From contig CAWDAD010000001.1 of the NCBI GenBank assembly GCA_963800235.1, positions 1 through 64,000 of the forward strand: a DNA stretch of 64,000 nucleotides, given 5' to 3'. Positions 29,786-39,057 of this stretch are shown piece after piece. The notes beneath the pieces were generated by a model. That model ran no database searches. It was given only the letters and a program-made list of their open reading frames with translations, and was not told where the DNA came from. Both the position numbers and the translations under genes were made by a program. Position 1 is the first letter of the stretch. Each line of letters begins with the position of its first letter. Origin of the DNA: CAVVNP01 sp963800235. GTDB taxonomy: Bacteria; Actinomycetota; Acidimicrobiia; Acidimicrobiales; Iamiaceae.

Positions 29786-30997
29786 GTGCTCGGTTCGTCG
29801 CGCCTGCGCTCGCCGGTGGTGCTCGGCCTGCTCGGCGCGCTGTTCACCGGGCTGGTGTTCCTGTCCTGGCTGAGCCGGATGCCGAGCGCCACCGCCCCGC
29901 CGCCGGACCGGCACCACCTGCCCTTCGCCCGCCTGTTCCTGCAGCCGGACCGGCCGATCGAGTACCTGCTGAACGTGGGCGACGGCCAGAGCTTCGCCGC
30001 CATCGCCACCGACCCGACCCTGTCGGACCCGCACCTCTTCGCCAGCCCGGCCGCCGCCGCCTATCGGGCCCAGCGCCCGGTGCTCGGCTGGCTCACCTTC
30101 GCCACCTCCCTCGGCGACCGTCAGGTGGTTCCCTGGTCCCTGGCGGCCTGGACCGTCGCCGGCGCCGGCCTGCTGATCGGGGCGGCCGCCTGGACGGCGG
30201 GGGTGCTCGGTCGACAGCGCTGGCCGGCCCTGCTGCTGGTCGGAGCCCCCGGCCTGCTCTCGAACGCCCAGTGGCTGGGACCCGAGTGCCTGGCCACCGG
30301 GCTGGCGGTGCTCGGCCTCGGCCTGTGGCTGCGAAGCCCTCGCCGGACCGTCGCGGCGGCGACCTGCTTCGTGATCGCCGGCCTGACCCGGGAGAGCCTG
30401 CTGCTGGTGCCGGTGGCGCTGGCCGCGGTCGAGCTGGGGCGGGGTCGCGACTGGTTCCGTGAACCGGAGCCGACCATGGCGGTCACCACCGGTGCTCGGG
30501 ACGAGAGCGGGCCGACCAGCGGTGCGCGGCTGCGCCGCCGGCTGATCGCCCTGGCCGCCGGGCCGATCGCGTTCGGTGGCTGGCTGCTGGTGGTCCACGC
30601 CCGCTACGGCGCCTGGTCGTGGCAGGACAGCGAAGGCAAGCTCGGGCTGCCCGGCGTCGGGCTCGTCCAGGCGCTGCCCCGCATGTCGGTGATCGACGTG
30701 GCCTTCGCCGCCGTGACCCTGGTCGTCGGCGCCGCCGCCGTGCTCCGCCGCCGGCTGGCGATCGAGGTCCGGGCCGTGGTCGGCGCCTTCCTGGCCTTCG
30801 GGCTCTGCATGGGCCCGCTGGTCTGGGTCATCTGGCGGGGCTTCGGCCGGCCCCTGCTGCCGCTCCTGGCGGTCGGGCTGGTCGCCCTCGCCCCGACCGA
30901 ACACGCCGACGTGGCCGACGAGCCGGCCGGTGCGGACCCGTCCGAACGCCCGGAGCTCGGTCCGGTCGAGGCGCCCGTCCCGGTCGGCGCACCCTGA
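29786..30997 (+). CDS. GT-C-like polytopic membrane protein
   Basis: A 403-residue membrane protein with about nine helices. After the first helix, the outer loop carries LLNVGDGQSFAAIATDPTLSDPHLF, related to the DGQ-containing loop of the protein at 24095. LTRESLLLVPVALAAVE is a conserved mid-protein segment of this type of protein. The C-terminal 40 residues are acidic and disordered. It begins the exopolysaccharide region and ends 68 nt before the priming transferase gene. Activity is inferred from the fold only. Confidence 0.65.
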   Translation: MLGSSRLRSPVVLGLLGALFTGLVFLSWLSRMPSATAPPPDRHHLPFARLFLQPDRPIEYLLNVGDGQSFAAIATDPTLSDPHLFASPAAAAYRAQRPVLGWLTFATSLGDRQVVPWSLAAWTVAGAGLLIGAAAWTAGVLGRQRWPALLLVGAPGLLSNAQWLGPECLATGLAVLGLGLWLRSPRRTVAAATCFVIAGLTRESLLLVPVALAAVELGRGRDWFREPEPTMAVTTGARDESGPTSGARLRRRLIALAAGPIAFGGWLLVVHARYGAWSWQDSEGKLGLPGVGLVQALPRMSVIDVAFAAVTLVVGAAAVLRRRLAIEVRAVVGAFLAFGLCMGPLVWVIWRGFGRPLLPLLAVGLVALAPTEHADVADEPAGADPSERPELGPVEAPVPVGAP

Positions 30998-31030
30998 CGT
31001 CAGCGAGGGAGACCGCCCCCGCCTGTTGCT

Positions 31031-31057
31031 CAACGACGGGGCGATTTGTGCCGATAG
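31031..31057 (+). promoter_or_regulatory. Sigma28/WhiG-like promoter of the exopolysaccharide operon
   Basis: CAAC (31031-31034), 15 nt, GCCGATAG (31050-31057), then 7 nt to GTG 31065. Closest match in the window to the classical -10 GCCGATAA. Confidence 0.55.
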
Positions 31058-31064
31058 CGCTGGT

Positions 31065-32384
31065 GTGCAGCGTTCTGCGCGCCTGATGTGCGTCCTGGGG
31101 TTGGGCGTCGCCGTCCTGGTGGCCTGCAAGATCCACGCCGAGGCCCACGGCTACAGCTACTCCTCGTCGTCCCGGCTGGCATGGTCGATGGGCTACCTGG
31201 CGCTGCTGGTGGTGGCGTCCTACGGCGCCGGCTTCCCCGACCTGCGCCAGACCCGCCGCAGCGCGTGGAAGGGTGCGGTCCTGTCGACCGCGGTCGCCAC
31301 CGGCGGGTTCTCCGCCATCCAGCTGCTCGTCGGCGACGCCCTGCTCCCGCGCTTCGTCGTCTTCAGCGTCGCCCTCTTCGCCGTCCCCTGGCTGGTGTTC
31401 TGCGCCCGGCTGGCGTCCACCGGGTCGATCCGGGCCGAGGAGCGCGACCGCTTCGTGGCGGTGGCCGGCCCGAGCGACGTCGGTCAGCTCGAGGACGACC
31501 TGGCCCTGGCCGGCACCGGTGCCCACTGCCACCTGGTGGGCGCCATCGGACCGGCCGAGGCCTCGACCGCCGCCGGCGGCATGCCCGTGGTCGACCTGGC
31601 CCGAGACCAGGACGCCTCGCTGGTGGTGCTCTCGCGGGAGGCCCAGAACGACGAGAGCGTGGTCGCCCAGGCGGCGCTGCTGCACGAGCGGGGCGTGCGG
31701 GTGCGCACCTTGTCGCTGTTCTACGAGCAGTGGCTGCACAAGCTGCCGGTGTCCGAGCTGGAGCGGGTCTCGTTGCTGTTCGACATCGGCGAGCTGCACC
31801 GCAGCCGGTACGGGCGGGCCAAGCGGTTGATCGACGTCGTGCTGGCCGGCGCCGGGCTGGTGGCCCTGGCGCTGGTGACCCCGGTCGTGCTGGTCGGGGA
31901 CCTCTTGGCCAACCGCGGGCCGCTCTTCTACCGCCAGGAGCGGGTGGGCAAGGGGGGCCGGTGCTTCCGCATCCTGAAGTTCCGCACCATGCGGGAGGGC
32001 GGCGACGAGAGCTGGACCCAGGACGACGACCCCCGGGTCACCGCCTTCGGCCGGCTCCTGCGCACCAGCCACCTCGACGAGCTGCCCCAGGTGCTCAACA
32101 TCCTGCGGGGCGACCTGACCGTGGTCGGCCCCCGTCCCGAGCAGCCCCGCTACGTCGAGGAGCTCAACCGCAAGCTGCCCTTCTACGACCTGCGCCACCT
32201 GGTTCGGCCCGGCCTCACCGGCTGGGCCCAGGTGACCTACGGCTACGCCGGCGACGAGCGCGACGCCCTGCAGAAGCTGCAGTACGAGTTCTTCTACCTG
32301 CGCCACCAGCGGCTGGCGTTCGACCTGCGCATCATCGGGCGGACGATCCGCAGCGTCCTCGGCAGCGAGGGTCGCGGCCGATGA
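31065..32384 (+). CDS. Polyprenyl-phosphate sugar-1-phosphate transferase (exopolysaccharide priming enzyme)
   Basis: A 439-residue WbaP/EpsE/CpsE-type enzyme that loads the first sugar phosphate onto undecaprenyl phosphate. Two to four N-terminal helices and a nucleotide-fold middle domain (about 130-240) precede the bacterial-sugar-transferase core: KRLIDVVLAGAGLVAL, GPLFYRQERVGKGGRCFRILKFRTM, and DELPQVLNILRGDLTVVGPRPEQP. GTG 31065 is chosen because a sigma28-like box ends 7 nt before it; ATG 31086 and TTG 31026 are alternatives. It is coupled to the GT2 gene by ATGA. First gene of the exopolysaccharide operon. Confidence 0.9.
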   Translation: MQRSARLMCVLGLGVAVLVACKIHAEAHGYSYSSSSRLAWSMGYLALLVVASYGAGFPDLRQTRRSAWKGAVLSTAVATGGFSAIQLLVGDALLPRFVVFSVALFAVPWLVFCARLASTGSIRAEERDRFVAVAGPSDVGQLEDDLALAGTGAHCHLVGAIGPAEASTAAGGMPVVDLARDQDASLVVLSREAQNDESVVAQAALLHERGVRVRTLSLFYEQWLHKLPVSELERVSLLFDIGELHRSRYGRAKRLIDVVLAGAGLVALALVTPVVLVGDLLANRGPLFYRQERVGKGGRCFRILKFRTMREGGDESWTQDDDPRVTAFGRLLRTSHLDELPQVLNILRGDLTVVGPRPEQPRYVEELNRKLPFYDLRHLVRPGLTGWAQVTYGYAGDERDALQKLQYEFFYLRHQRLAFDLRIIGRTIRSVLGSEGRGR

Positions 32385-33325
32385 GCGGAGTCCCGTCATC
32401 GACGTCGGTCACCGTTGCGGTGCCGGTCCTGGATGAGGTGGACGATCTGGGTGGTTGCCTCGATGCCATCGCCGCGCAGGACCACGCCGGCGCCATCGAG
32501 ATCGTCGTCGTCGACGGCGGTTCCACCGACGGCTCGGTGGAGTTGGCGCGGAGCCGAGCGGACGTCCGGGTGGTCGACAACCCGGGCCGGTACCAGTCGA
32601 CAGGGCTGAACATCGCCCTCCGGCAGGCGACCGGTGACGTCTTCGTTCGGGTCGACGCGCGGACGGTGATCGAGCCGACCTACGTCGCCCGTTGCGTCGA
32701 GGCGCTCGATCGCACCGGTGCAGCCATGGTCGGCGGTGCCCAGCGCGCCGTCGGGACGACGACGTGGGGGCGCGCCGTCGCCTCCGTGTACGACACGGTC
32801 CTGGGTTCCGGTGGGGCCCGATACCGGGATGGCGGGGCATCGGGCTGGGTCGACACCGTGTACCTCGGCGCCTACCGGACGGATCTCGCCGCGGAGGTCG
32901 GCGGGTACGACGAGGGCCGCCGAGTGAACGAGGATGCCGAGTTCGCCCTCCGCATGCGGCCGTACGGCGGGGTCTGGCTCGATGCCGGGATCCGCTCGAC
33001 CTATCGACCGAGAGGTTCGCTGCGGGGTCTGGCCCGCCAGCAGTTCCGATACGGCCAGGGCCGCCTGGCCACGTCGGTTCGGCACCGTGACGTGTCTCCC
33101 CGGCAGCTGGTCGCCCCTGGTCTGGTGGTGGGCCTGCTGTCGCCGTGGCGGCGCCCGGTCGCGGTCGCCTATGGCGGCGCGCTGGTGGCCTCCGGTGTGC
33201 GATCGGCCCGATCCGATCCGGCCACGGGCGTGCGGGTACCGGTCGTTCTCGCCGTCATGCACCTGAGCTGGGGGTTCGGCTTCCTGACCGGCCTCCTTCG
33301 CCTCCGCCGGACCTGGCGAGGCTGA
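32381..33325 (+). CDS. GT2 family glycosyltransferase
   Basis: A 314-residue enzyme with a GT-A fold: VAVPVLDEVDDLGGCLDAI and IVVVDGGSTDGS (nucleotide-sugar binding), VDARTVIEP (DxD-like metal site, VDA) and NEDAEFALRM (catalytic-base region, ED). A hydrophobic C-terminal stretch (about 230-305) may anchor it. It resembles succinoglycan-type transferases. It starts at ATG 32381, overlapping the previous stop, and overlaps the next gene as TGATG. GC at third positions is visibly lower than in the core genes, suggesting acquisition by transfer. Confidence 0.88.
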   Translation: MSGVPSSTSVTVAVPVLDEVDDLGGCLDAIAAQDHAGAIEIVVVDGGSTDGSVELARSRADVRVVDNPGRYQSTGLNIALRQATGDVFVRVDARTVIEPTYVARCVEALDRTGAAMVGGAQRAVGTTTWGRAVASVYDTVLGSGGARYRDGGASGWVDTVYLGAYRTDLAAEVGGYDEGRRVNEDAEFALRMRPYGGVWLDAGIRSTYRPRGSLRGLARQQFRYGQGRLATSVRHRDVSPRQLVAPGLVVGLLSPWRRPVAVAYGGALVASGVRSARSDPATGVRVPVVLAVMHLSWGFGFLTGLLRLRRTWRG

Positions 33326-34410
33326 TGGCGACGGTCCGGTTCACCCCCGAGATCTTCCGCGTCCAGCGCCACGGCGGCGTCTCCCGCTACGTGGTCGAGC
33401 TCCATCGGGAGCTGCGCCGGCAGGGCCACGACTCGCTGATCCTCGCCGGCCTCCATCGCAACGCCCTGCTCGGAGGGGTCGATGGCGTGCTCGGGGTCGA
33501 CCTCGATCAGGTGCGGCCCGCCAGGTTGCGCCAGGCCGTGACCAAAGCGGTCGATCCGCTCCTCGTGCGAGCCTGGGCGAGGACCAGCGGGCCGCCGGTC
33601 GTCGCCCACAAGACCTACTTCGATGGCCGGCCCCCACGGGGTGGCCCCCGGTGGGCCATCACGGTCCACGACATGATCCACGAGCGCTTCCCCGGTCAGG
33701 TCGGCACGTCCGATGCGACGGCGACGTGGAAGCGCCGATGGTGCTTCGCAGCCGACGTGGTCTTCACGAACTCCCAGCACACCAAGGACGACCTGCTCGA
33801 CCACATCCGCCTCGATCCGGCCAAGGTGGTGGTCACCCCGTTGGGCGTCGTGGTGCACCGCCCTGCGTCGATCGAACCACCCTTCGGCGACGAGCCGTTC
33901 GTGCTCTCGGTGGGGGATCGCCGAGCCGAGTACAAGAACTGGCCGACCCTCCTCGAGGCGATCCGTGGCATCGACGGCGGACGCCTCGCCTGCTTCGGGC
34001 CGCCGGCGTCGGCTGCCGACCGCGAGATGGTCGAGCAGGCCGGCCTCCGAGGTCGTGTCGCGTTCGTCAGTGGCGATGACCGGGCTCTCGCCGGTTGGTA
34101 CCGCGCCGCTGCGGTCCTCGCCTACCCATCCCGCCACGAGGGGTTCGGCCTGCCCCCGATCGAGGCGATGGCCCACGGCCTGCCGGTCGTGGCGGGCGAC
34201 GCGGGCGCCATCCCGGAGACGATCGGTGACGCTGGGCTGCGCGTCGATCCCGACGATGTCGATGCCCTGGCCCATGCCCTCGATTCGGTCCTGTCCGACG
34301 GGTCGTTGGCCGAAGATCTGGCTGAGCGCGGCCGCCGCCGGGCGGAAGGGTTCACCTGGGAGCGCACGGCCCAGGCAACGCTGGCCGGCTACGAGCTGGC
34401 CGTCGCTTGA
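33325..34410 (+). CDS. GT4 family glycosyltransferase
   Basis: A 361-residue GT-B enzyme. The N-terminal half has RHGGVSRYVVELHRELRRQGH and VVFTNSQHTKDDLLDH. The C-terminal nucleotide-sugar site includes EGFGLPPIEAMAHGLPVVAG, with the E-x7-E arrangement, and GAIPETIGDAGLRVDPDDVDAL. It probably adds a sugar to the lipid-linked exopolysaccharide repeat unit. It is translationally coupled to the GT2 gene (TGATG) and overlaps the convergent FkbM gene by 22 nt. Confidence 0.9.
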   Translation: MATVRFTPEIFRVQRHGGVSRYVVELHRELRRQGHDSLILAGLHRNALLGGVDGVLGVDLDQVRPARLRQAVTKAVDPLLVRAWARTSGPPVVAHKTYFDGRPPRGGPRWAITVHDMIHERFPGQVGTSDATATWKRRWCFAADVVFTNSQHTKDDLLDHIRLDPAKVVVTPLGVVVHRPASIEPPFGDEPFVLSVGDRRAEYKNWPTLLEAIRGIDGGRLACFGPPASAADREMVEQAGLRGRVAFVSGDDRALAGWYRAAAVLAYPSRHEGFGLPPIEAMAHGLPVVAGDAGAIPETIGDAGLRVDPDDVDALAHALDSVLSDGSLAEDLAERGRRRAEGFTWERTAQATLAGYELAVA

Positions 34411-35348
34411 GCGGTGGCACTGCCGTTCCACTCCGCGACAACGGCATCGAGCACGGCATCGTCGGCAGGTGCGGCTGCGCAGATGTCGAGGTAGCGCACC
34501 TCGTCTCCATCGATGTGCGGGGCGAGCCGTCGGCGTCCCCAGTCGTCGACGGTGACGTCGTCGAGCAGATCGCCGGTGTTGCCGAACGCCAGCGCCCGGC
34601 GGTAACCGGCTTCTGCCAAGAGGCCGAACACCGGCCAGGTCGCCTCCTCGCCACCGGTCAGCGCCGGGTCGAGCTCGAAGAAGAGCACCGGTCGCACCGA
34701 CGCGAGGAGGTCGGCCGCTCCGTGGATGATGGCGACGTCCTGCCCATCGGTGTCGATCTTCAGCAGGGCGGGTTCGGCGAAGCGGGGGTGATCTCGGAGG
34801 ATCTGGGCCAGCGACGTCGTCTCGACCCCCGTGGTGCCGGAGCCCTCGACCAACCGGGCGGTGCCGTTCGCCCTCGCGACCTGACGTCGCTCGGATCGGT
34901 CAGCGGTCGCCACGTAGGTGGCGGCCACCTCGACGTCGGCGAGCGACGCCGCGTTGGTTCGGAGGTAGGGCAGGAACTGCTCGTCACCCTCGATGCACAG
35001 CACCGGCAGATCGCTGTGGTGGCGGACGATCACCGCTGAATCGCCCACGTTCCCGCCGATGTCGACCACGGTCGCCCGGGGTCGTCGTCGCTCGACCTGG
35101 TGGGCGACCACGCCGAGGTTGGCCGAGTACCGGGGGTGGCGCGCCCGGTACAGGGGCAGGTCGTGGCTGAACGGCAGGAGGAGCGGGGTGCCGAGCAACT
35201 CGTACCGCACGGCGGGGTCCTCCACGCGCAGCCGACCCTTCCGGGCCAGGCTGAGGGCGCGGCGCCGCAGCGCGTGGCCACGGGCGGTCGCCGCGACCTG
35301 GGCGCGGAGGTGGGCGGTCGCCAGCCGGCTCGGCACCGGTTCGCTCAC
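34389..35348 (-). CDS. FkbM-family methyltransferase
   Basis: A 319-residue SAM-dependent O-methyltransferase of the FkbM type: VVDIGGNVGDSAVIV (SAM site, about 93-107), CIEGDEQFLPYLRTNA and LLKIDTDGQDVAIIHGA, and an end-of-domain block VLFFELDPAL. Such enzymes often methylate sugar hydroxyls in capsule or exopolysaccharide clusters. The start is GTG 35348, overlapping the flippase stop by GTGA; it is last in the 37764-34389 operon. Confidence 0.85.
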   Translation of the reverse strand: MSEPVPSRLATAHLRAQVAATARGHALRRRALSLARKGRLRVEDPAVRYELLGTPLLLPFSHDLPLYRARHPRYSANLGVVAHQVERRRPRATVVDIGGNVGDSAVIVRHHSDLPVLCIEGDEQFLPYLRTNAASLADVEVAATYVATADRSERRQVARANGTARLVEGSGTTGVETTSLAQILRDHPRFAEPALLKIDTDGQDVAIIHGAADLLASVRPVLFFELDPALTGGEEATWPVFGLLAEAGYRRALAFGNTGDLLDDVTVDDWGRRRLAPHIDGDEVRYLDICAAAPADDAVLDAVVAEWNGSATAQATASS

Positions 35349-36826
35349 GTCGGCACCCCCACGCCGCTCGGATCAGCCGATCCTTGGGAGGGTGCCGTGG
35401 TGACCGCCACCGGCACGAGTCCCGGTCGGGGCGGCGTCGACGGCTCGGTGGGCGGACCGTCGGGGAGGACCCATCGCGGGATCCGGCCGGTGCGCGAGAG
35501 GTGACGCAGGACCAGCAGCTCGGGAACGAGGACGATGGCGATCTGGCTGCCTGCGCTACCCCAGACAGGCCCGGCCAGTCCGATGTGCTGGACGAGCACG
35601 ATCGACGAGCCCAGGTTCGCCACGGCCATCAGCACCGCGATCACGACTTGGAAGCGCACGGCGTCCGCCCCGTTGAAGAACATGGCCAACGCGATCGACA
35701 CGGCGCTGGTGACGGCCCACACGGCCATGCCGGCCAACAGGGCCACCGATGGTCGGGACACGCCTTGGGAGAAGAGCCGGAGGAGTGGGGGACCGGCGAC
35801 GATCAGCAGCACGGATGCCGGGAGGGTCAGCAGGGTCGCACCGGCGACGCTGCGCTGGAGCGTCCGGATCGCCCAGGGAAGGTCACCGCGAGCCAGCGCC
35901 TCGCCGTACGCCGGCCACAACGGCATGGCGACGATGGCGACCGCCGCCGGCGCCATCAGGAAGAGTCGGAGCGGGAGGGCGTAAGCCGGGACGGCGGCGG
36001 AGCCCAGGAAGTGGGAGATCACGAAGCCGTCGCTCTCGTAGGCCAACGCCGTGGTGAGCGACAGGACGAAGAACAGCGCCCCCGAACGGGCGATGCGGCG
36101 CCCGAGCACCCAGGTGGAACGCCGGGGGTGGGGCCTCAGCTCGGGGCGGCGTCGCCCGAACAGGACGACGCACTCGACGAGGTAGCCGGCGGGCGGGCCG
36201 GCCAACATGGCGAGCAGCAGTTGCTGCAGCCCTCCACCCGACGCGGAGACGGCCAGGACGGCGACCAGGGAGACGAGGCTCCCGAGCGCGGTGGCTCCGG
36301 CCGCGAGCCATCCCTCCTGGTGGGCCAGGTCGATGCGCTGCCCGAGGCCGAGCGGGACCGAGATGAGCACGGAGCCGACGAAGATGGTCATCGCTCCCGA
36401 AGCCTGGCCGGCGGCGTCCGGTCCGACGTTCAGCACGCTTGCCCAGTTGACGGCCGGGATCACCAGGGCGGCGACGACCCCGACGGCGGCGCAGACCCCG
36501 AGCAGCGCGAAGAAGGCGCTGCTCGTCGCCTGTGCCACCTGCGTGCGGTCGTCGCGCCCGAGCGCCTGAGAGATGACGTTGAGCAGACCGTTTCCGATGC
36601 CCAGGTCGGCGAAGCCGAGCAGAGCGGTTCCCGTCACGAGGAGCAGCCAGAGTCCGGCCTGCTGCTGGCCGATGCGGTGCTCGACGACCCCGGTGCACCA
36701 GAACAGCACCACGAGCGCCAGCAGCCGCGACGCGCCGCCGGCGATGGCGCCGAGGCCGGCACGCCGGTAGCGGTCCCGCCCCCGATCGCGCCCGCCCGCC
36801 ATGGGCGCGGGAGGCGCAGCGCTCAC
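35345..36826 (-). CDS. Polysaccharide flippase (Wzx/MATE-like)
   Basis: A 493-residue membrane protein with about 12-14 helices, belonging to the polysaccharide transporter superfamily that flips lipid-linked repeat units. Typical segments are FADLGIGNGLLNVISQALGRDD, YESDGFVISHFLGSAAVPAYALPLRLF and ALAMFFNGADAVRFQVVIAV. GTG 36826 is chosen because it overlaps the upstream stop as GTGA, like its neighbours; ATG 36802 is an alternative. It would export the repeat unit built by the GT2/GT4 enzymes. Confidence 0.85.
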   Translation of the reverse strand: MSAAPPAPMAGGRDRGRDRYRRAGLGAIAGGASRLLALVVLFWCTGVVEHRIGQQQAGLWLLLVTGTALLGFADLGIGNGLLNVISQALGRDDRTQVAQATSSAFFALLGVCAAVGVVAALVIPAVNWASVLNVGPDAAGQASGAMTIFVGSVLISVPLGLGQRIDLAHQEGWLAAGATALGSLVSLVAVLAVSASGGGLQQLLLAMLAGPPAGYLVECVVLFGRRRPELRPHPRRSTWVLGRRIARSGALFFVLSLTTALAYESDGFVISHFLGSAAVPAYALPLRLFLMAPAAVAIVAMPLWPAYGEALARGDLPWAIRTLQRSVAGATLLTLPASVLLIVAGPPLLRLFSQGVSRPSVALLAGMAVWAVTSAVSIALAMFFNGADAVRFQVVIAVLMAVANLGSSIVLVQHIGLAGPVWGSAGSQIAIVLVPELLVLRHLSRTGRIPRWVLPDGPPTEPSTPPRPGLVPVAVTTAPSQGSADPSGVGVPT

Positions 36827-37764
36827 GGCGCGCCGGTGGCGGCCTGCGCCGGGACCCGGCGCTGGCGAGTCGCCCGCTCGCCCAGCAGGCGGCGGCGGAG
36901 GGGACGGGTGAACCGGAGCTGATGGCCGAGCCACGTCTTGGCCCGTGCCAGCTGGCGTGTGCGTCGCGGGGCGGGCACCACCCGGCCGTCGGCATCGAGC
37001 CGGAGCGGCGCGTAGGCGATGGAGTGGTAGTGACGGAAGTCATCGACGATGGCCGCGTTCTGGCGCGCCTCGGCGCCCGCGAAGACCGCTTCCCGGGAGC
37101 CCACGTGGGTGTAGTCGTGACGTTGGTGGATGGCGGGAACGAAGGCGGTCGCGTCGATGACGTCGGCGCCCAGCTCGGACGCGCGCCAGATGAGCCACGG
37201 GTCGTAGCCGGGCCGGCCGATGGCGAACGGGGGCAGTTCGTGGAAGAGCCCCCGGGTGAACAGGAACCAGTCGATCCACTTGGCTGGCTTCAGCTCGCCG
37301 ACGAGTGCGGCGCGCTCGGTCAGCTGGCCCTGCCAGCCGTCGTCGAAGCGCAGCTGGTCGGGTTGGTCGATGTCGGTGCGCCGCCCGACCACGTAGGCGG
37401 GCCGCGGCCGGTCTGCGAGGGTCCGAGCTGCTTCGAGCAGGTGCTCGTCGAAGATGATGTCAGCGTTGGACCAGCAGACCATCGGCGTGGTCGCCAGCTC
37501 CTGGCCCCGCAGGAACATGTCGCTCAGCAACGGCGTGCCCTGTTCGGTCGTGGCCACGTCGGGCACGTGGCGGATGACGAGCGCGCGACACAGCTCGGCG
37601 GTCCCGGGATCGTCCCCGAAGAGGATCACGTCCGGTCTCGGTTCGAGGAGGGTCCAGCTGGTGATGGCGTTCGTCTGGATGACCTCGAAGATGCCGGTGA
37701 ACGCCTTGGCGGTGGAGAGCAGGGTCACCGCCGGACGCTCGGGACCGCACGCGCGCTCGCTCAT
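36823..37764 (-). CDS. Glycosyltransferase-like protein
   Basis: A 313-residue soluble protein that looks like a GT-A-type enzyme: an N-terminal nucleotide-binding pattern (VTLLSTAKAFTGIFEVIQTNAITSW; VILFGDDPGTAEL), an acidic metal-site candidate in MVCWSNADIIFDEHLLEAA, and WIDWFLFTRGLFHELPPFAIGRPGYDPWLIWRA. Similar proteins occur in bacterial and plant genomes without a firmly assigned reaction. ATG 37764 lies 8 nt after a sigma28-like -10 box. First gene of the minus-strand exopolysaccharide operon. Confidence 0.65.
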   Translation of the reverse strand: MSERACGPERPAVTLLSTAKAFTGIFEVIQTNAITSWTLLEPRPDVILFGDDPGTAELCRALVIRHVPDVATTEQGTPLLSDMFLRGQELATTPMVCWSNADIIFDEHLLEAARTLADRPRPAYVVGRRTDIDQPDQLRFDDGWQGQLTERAALVGELKPAKWIDWFLFTRGLFHELPPFAIGRPGYDPWLIWRASELGADVIDATAFVPAIHQRHDYTHVGSREAVFAGAEARQNAAIVDDFRHYHSIAYAPLRLDADGRVVPAPRRTRQLARAKTWLGHQLRFTRPLRRRLLGERATRQRRVPAQAATGAP

Positions 37765-37772
37765 CGGTGGTC

Positions 37773-37800
37773 AGATCGGCACGATTTGTCCCGGTCTTTA
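37773..37800 (-). promoter_or_regulatory. Sigma28/WhiG-like promoter of the minus-strand exopolysaccharide operon
   Basis: Minus strand: TAAA (37800-37797), 16 nt, GCCGATCT (37780-37773), then 8 nt to ATG 37764. The -35 TAAA is an exact match to the FliA/WhiG consensus. Confidence 0.55.
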
Positions 37801-37804
37801 GGTC

Positions 37805-37820
37805 GGCGACGCTTGTCGCC
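37805..37820 (-). terminator. Hairpin after nadA
   Basis: GGCGAC / GTCGCC, 6-bp stem with a 4-nt loop, 22 nt after the nadA stop and just upstream of the exopolysaccharide promoter. Confidence 0.45.
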
Positions 37821-37841
37821 CCGCTCAGGTCGTGACGGCCC

Positions 37842-38936
37842 TCAGGTGATGTCGAGCATCCGCTGGAGGGCGGTGCGGGCGCCGTCCTGCACGTCGGCGG
37901 GCACGGTGATCCGGTTCACCACGGTCCCCTCGACCAGGTTCTCGAGCACCCAGCACAGGTGGGGGGCGTCGATGCGGAACATGGTCGAGCACGGGCACAC
38001 CAGCGGGTCGAGCGACACCACCGTCTTGTCCGGGGTCTCGTCGGCCAGGCGCTGCACCAGGTGGATCTCGGTGCCCACCCCGATCACCGACCCCGACGGG
38101 GCGGCCTCGACCGCCTTGATGATCCGGTCGGTCGAGCCCACCTGGTCGGCCACCGCCACCACCTCGTGCGAGCACTCGGGGTGGACGATCACCAGGCCGT
38201 CGGGGTGGTCCGCCCGGAAGGCCTCGACGTGGGCCGGGGTGAAGCGCTGGTGCACCGAGCAGTGGCCCTTCCACAGCAGGAAGGTGGCCTCCTTGGCCTC
38301 GGCCTCGGTCAGCCCGCCGAGGTCGAGCCGGGGGTTCCAGACCGCCATGTCGTCGGGCGAGTGGCCCATGTCCAGCGCGGTGTTGCGACCCAGGTGCTGG
38401 TCGGGGAAGAAGAGCACCTTCTCGCCACGGTCGAGGGCCCACTCGAGCACGGCCCGGGCGTTGCTCGACGTGCACACGGCCCCCCCGTGGGTGCCGACGA
38501 ACGCCTTCAGCGCCGCCGAGGAGTTCATGTAGGTGATCGGGACGAGCCGTTCGACGTCGATCACCGCGGCCAGCTCGTCCCAGGCCTGCTCGACCTCGTC
38601 GAGGTCGGCCATGTCGGCCATCGAGCACCCGGCGTTCAGGTCCGGGAGGATCACCTGCTGGTGGTCGGCGGTCAGGACCTCGGCCGATTCGGCCATGAAG
38701 TGCACGCCGCAGAACACGATGAACTCCGCCTCGGGACGCTGCTGGGCCAGCACGGACAGCCGGAAGGAGTCGCCTCGGGCGTCGGCCCAGCGCATCACCT
38801 CGTCCCGCTGGTAGTGGTGACCGAGCACGAACAGCCGGTCGCCGAGAGCCTGCTTGGCGCGTCGGATGCGGTCGTGCAGCTCGATGGTGGTCGCAGCGGT
38901 GTACCGCTCGTCGAGCGGTGCTTGGAGCCGAAGCAT
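37842..38936 (-). CDS. nadA: Quinolinate synthase A
   Basis: A 364-residue [4Fe-4S] enzyme that condenses iminoaspartate and dihydroxyacetone phosphate to quinolinate in NAD synthesis. Conserved features: LGHHYQRDEVMRWADARGDS, FCGVHFMAESA, LPDLNAGCSMADM (cluster Cys104), ITYMNSSAALKAFVG, VHPECSHEV and LVCPCSTMFR. The ATG has a strong ribosome-binding site (GGAGGT, 9 nt upstream). nadB and nadC are not adjacent. Confidence 0.95.
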   Translation of the reverse strand: MLRLQAPLDERYTAATTIELHDRIRRAKQALGDRLFVLGHHYQRDEVMRWADARGDSFRLSVLAQQRPEAEFIVFCGVHFMAESAEVLTADHQQVILPDLNAGCSMADMADLDEVEQAWDELAAVIDVERLVPITYMNSSAALKAFVGTHGGAVCTSSNARAVLEWALDRGEKVLFFPDQHLGRNTALDMGHSPDDMAVWNPRLDLGGLTEAEAKEATFLLWKGHCSVHQRFTPAHVEAFRADHPDGLVIVHPECSHEVVAVADQVGSTDRIIKAVEAAPSGSVIGVGTEIHLVQRLADETPDKTVVSLDPLVCPCSTMFRIDAPHLCWVLENLVEGTVVNRITVPADVQDGARTALQRMLDIT

Positions 38937-39057
38937 GTTGGTCGGACCTCCGATGAGGAGGGCTCCGAGTTGCGTGCCGGTGGGGACAGCCTGGTCGCCT
39001 CGCCACGGGGATGTCGGCCTCGGAGCCGATATGTCGCCGGATACCAGGCCGGCAGGT

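Noticed and set aside
38937..39057. Riboswitch in the nadA leader
   Set aside because: Only generic hairpins seen; no match to NAD-related riboswitch consensus that I can recognise.
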